A stretch of 64,000 nucleotides of DNA from Natrinema versiforme JCM 10478 (GTDB lineage Archaea; Halobacteriota; Halobacteria; Halobacteriales; Natrialbaceae). Each line of letters begins with the position of its first letter. The stretch's first letter is position 1. The notes below the pieces were generated by a model. It was given only the letters and a program-made list of their open reading frames with translations. It ran no database searches and was not told the DNA's origin. Position numbers and translations under genes: made by a program. Where the stretch lies: the NCBI RefSeq assembly GCF_000337195.1, contig NZ_AOID01000013.1:1-64000 (forward strand). Direction: 5' to 3'. Below are positions 62,273-64,000 of this stretch, piece by piece.

Positions 62273-63170
62273 CGAGACACCCAACGACCCACAGGACGCG
62301 ATCGACTCTCAGGGCGAGCGCCGCCGCGAGGAACTCGACGACCGGATCTTCGAGCACAGCGCCGGCGACGAACAGGAAGGGATTCCCTTCGTCGGTGCCG
62401 GCCCCGGCAACCCGCGACTGCTGACCGTCGCCGGGAAGGAACTGCTCGAGGCGGCCGACCTCGTGGTCCACGCGGGCTCGCTGGTCAACAGCGAACTGTT
62501 GGACGAGTACTGCGGCCACGCCAAGCTCGTGAATTCGGTGGGCAAGGACCTCGAGGAACTGATTCCGCTGATGCGGGACGCCTACGAGGACGGCGACAAC
62601 GTCGTGCGACTCCACAGCGGCGATCCCGCCATCTACGGCGCAGCACTCGAGCAGATGGACGCGCTGGAACACGAGGGCGTGCCGACCCACTTCGTGCCGG
62701 GCGTCACGTCGGCCTTCGCGGCCAGCGCGACGTTGCGGACCCAACTGACGCTCAACGAGGTCTCGAATCACGTCGCGTTCACCCGGCCGCAGGGCAAGAC
62801 GCTCACGCCGGAGGAGGACCACATCTCCGACTTCGTCGAGATGGGCGACGTGACGACCTGCATCTATCTCGGGACCCACGCCGTCCGGGATACGATGGAC
62901 CGGCTGCTCGAGGACGACCACGACCCCGAGACCCCGGTCGCGGTAATCTACCACGCCTCGTGGCCGGACGAGGACGTGATCATCGGTTCGATCGGCGATA
63001 TTGCTGATAAAGTGGAGGAAGCAGGGTACCGGGCCTCGGCGCTGGTCGTCATCGGCGACGCGGTGACCGGCGCGGGCTACGAGCGTTCCTTCCTCTACGG
63101 TGATTGGGCCAATCGGGGCCCCGACTCGAGCGACGCGAACGAATCGGAAACGCAAGCAGGAGACGATTAA
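62265..63170 (+). CDS. cbiF: Cobalt-precorrin-4 C11-methyltransferase
   Basis: The 301-residue product has IPFVGAGPGNPRLLTVAG, ADLVVHAGSLVNSELL, LHSGDPAIYGAALEQM and PGVTSAFAASATLRTQLTL, all CbiF blocks. It has an N-terminal acidic extension of about 40 residues and a tail that extends past the methylase fold. It stops two bases before cbiG. Confidence 0.92.
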   Translation: MTDETPNDPQDAIDSQGERRREELDDRIFEHSAGDEQEGIPFVGAGPGNPRLLTVAGKELLEAADLVVHAGSLVNSELLDEYCGHAKLVNSVGKDLEELIPLMRDAYEDGDNVVRLHSGDPAIYGAALEQMDALEHEGVPTHFVPGVTSAFAASATLRTQLTLNEVSNHVAFTRPQGKTLTPEEDHISDFVEMGDVTTCIYLGTHAVRDTMDRLLEDDHDPETPVAVIYHASWPDEDVIIGSIGDIADKVEEAGYRASALVVIGDAVTGAGYERSFLYGDWANRGPDSSDANESETQAGDD

Positions 63171-63172
63171 TC

Positions 63173-64000
63173 ATGAGTACAGACAACGCTGACAACGCGA
63201 ACGACGATTCTGGATCGGACTCCGGCGGCGGCCACTGTTCGACGGCGGACTCGGACGGCGAAGTCGCCGAGGAAATCGCGATCATCTCCTTCGGCCGGAA
63301 GATGGACACCGCCGAGGAGATCAAAGCCGAGATCGGCGATCGCTACGAGGCGATCGACATCATCGAGTACCACGGCGACGTCTTCGAGGAACATTGGGGC
63401 GAGTACGACTGCTTCATCGGCCTCATGGCCTCGGGGATCGCGATGCGGAAGACGGCCCACCTGTTAGACGACAAGTGGGACGACCCCGCGATCTGTGTGG
63501 TCGACGAGGAACTCACCTGGGCCATCCCGATCACTGGCGGCCACCACGGCGCGAATCAGGTCGCCCAGGACCTGGCGACGATGGGTGCCGTCCCGGCGAT
63601 GACTACCGCAAGCGAGGCCGCCGGCAAGCAGGGCGTCGAGTCCCGCGCGAAGGCGATGGACACTCACGTCGTCAACGGCGACTCGACGGTGAAGACGAAC
63701 CTCGCCGTACTGGACGACAACCTCGGTCCAGTCGAGCGACTCGAGGGCCCGAAAGCCGTCCTCGTCGGCGATGACGTGACGGTACTCAAGCGCAACAAAA
63801 ACGACGGGATCGTGCTGGGCACCGGCAGCGTCTCCGGCGCGAGCAAGGAGGCCTTCCTCGCAGCGTGGGAGGAAGCCCTCGAGCAGACCGACTACGACTT
63901 CGACGATGTGGAGTTCGTCGGCACCGCGACGCGGAAGGAAGACGAGGAGGGGCTGCTCGAGGCCGCGCGGGAACTCGATCTGGGCGTCGTCGCCTTCGAC
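63173..64000 (+). CDS. cbiG: Cobalt-precorrin-5A hydrolase, 3' end cut by the window edge
   Basis: The 276 residues present cover the N-terminal, middle and start of the C-terminal domain. IAIISFGRKMDTAEEI opens the fold, and CFIGLMASGIAMRKTAHLL and WAIPITGGHHGANQVAQDL are CbiG motifs. The enzyme opens the delta-lactone and releases acetaldehyde. The first 30 residues are low complexity with GGGHCST, which could bind metal. It continues beyond the window. Confidence 0.9.
   Translation, partial: MSTDNADNANDDSGSDSGGGHCSTADSDGEVAEEIAIISFGRKMDTAEEIKAEIGDRYEAIDIIEYHGDVFEEHWGEYDCFIGLMASGIAMRKTAHLLDDKWDDPAICVVDEELTWAIPITGGHHGANQVAQDLATMGAVPAMTTASEAAGKQGVESRAKAMDTHVVNGDSTVKTNLAVLDDNLGPVERLEGPKAVLVGDDVTVLKRNKNDGIVLGTGSVSGASKEAFLAAWEEALEQTDYDFDDVEFVGTATRKEDEEGLLEAARELDLGVVAFD

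Noticed and set aside
1-64000. CRISPR arrays
   Set aside because: No series of regularly spaced repeats was found on reading, and no cas gene is present.

Overview
The window is chromosomal DNA from a haloarchaeon, most like the Natrialbales (Natrinema/Haloterrigena type). The support is high GC, very acidic proteins, twin-arginine lipoprotein signals, archaeal housekeeping genes (RNase P component 4, DGGGP synthase for ether lipids, 7S SRP RNA), TATA boxes about 26 bases before start codons (leaderless transcripts), and a cobalamin pathway joining an anaerobic cbi set to a CobN/ChlID-type cobaltochelatase. The genus is an inference.

Left core region (1-16.3 kb): a truncated cbiX, small conserved haloarchaeal proteins, two paralogous orphan peptide-type solute-binding lipoproteins flanking a PAP2 membrane protein, rnp4-yhbY-mscS, the SRP RNA gene on the minus strand, a coiled-coil protein, a cysteine-synthase-type PLP enzyme, a divergent polyprenyl-synthetase-like protein, a CoA-binding protein, a RAD55-type ATPase and a UbiA prenyltransferase. 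It ends at tRNA-Arg(TCG).

Accessory region (16.3-42.6 kb): two integrated elements stand in tandem on this one tRNA gene. The tRNA 3' end is repeated at 31785-31810 (26 bases identical) and again, shorter, at 42551-42564. Each element ends in its own related tyrosine recombinase next to its right att copy. Element 1 (about 15.4 kb) carries a complete type I restriction-modification operon with a YgjP-type metallopeptidase, an unknown coiled-coil protein, a run of Cys-rich microproteins, a SWIM zinc-finger protein and a winged-helix protein, plus a replication module (MCM helicase and a ribbon-helix-helix protein). Element 2 (about 10.8 kb) carries an IS6-type transposase, an AbrB-type regulator, a 1722-residue secreted protein that looks like a polymorphic toxin (calcium-binding repeats, VWA domain, nuclease-like tip), and two paralogous putative immunity genes, the second frameshifted.

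Right core region (42.6-64 kb): small zinc-binding and membrane proteins, a MaoC hydratase, an alpha/beta hydrolase, an NCS2 permease, then cobalamin genes: chlID and cobN (divergent), cbiC, cbiE, cbiA, cbiT, cbiL, cbiF and the start of cbiG, with phaB-type reductase, DUF1802 and methyltransferase genes among them. A 15-base dyad motif (GTTG-N8-CAA) occurs before cbiA, twice before cbiT and between chlID and cobN, suggesting one regulator for the pathway.

The best candidates for something undescribed are the toxin/immunity locus in element 2, the twin upstream regions in element 1 that appear to co-regulate Cys-rich microproteins and the SWIM protein, and the shared cobalamin promoter motif.
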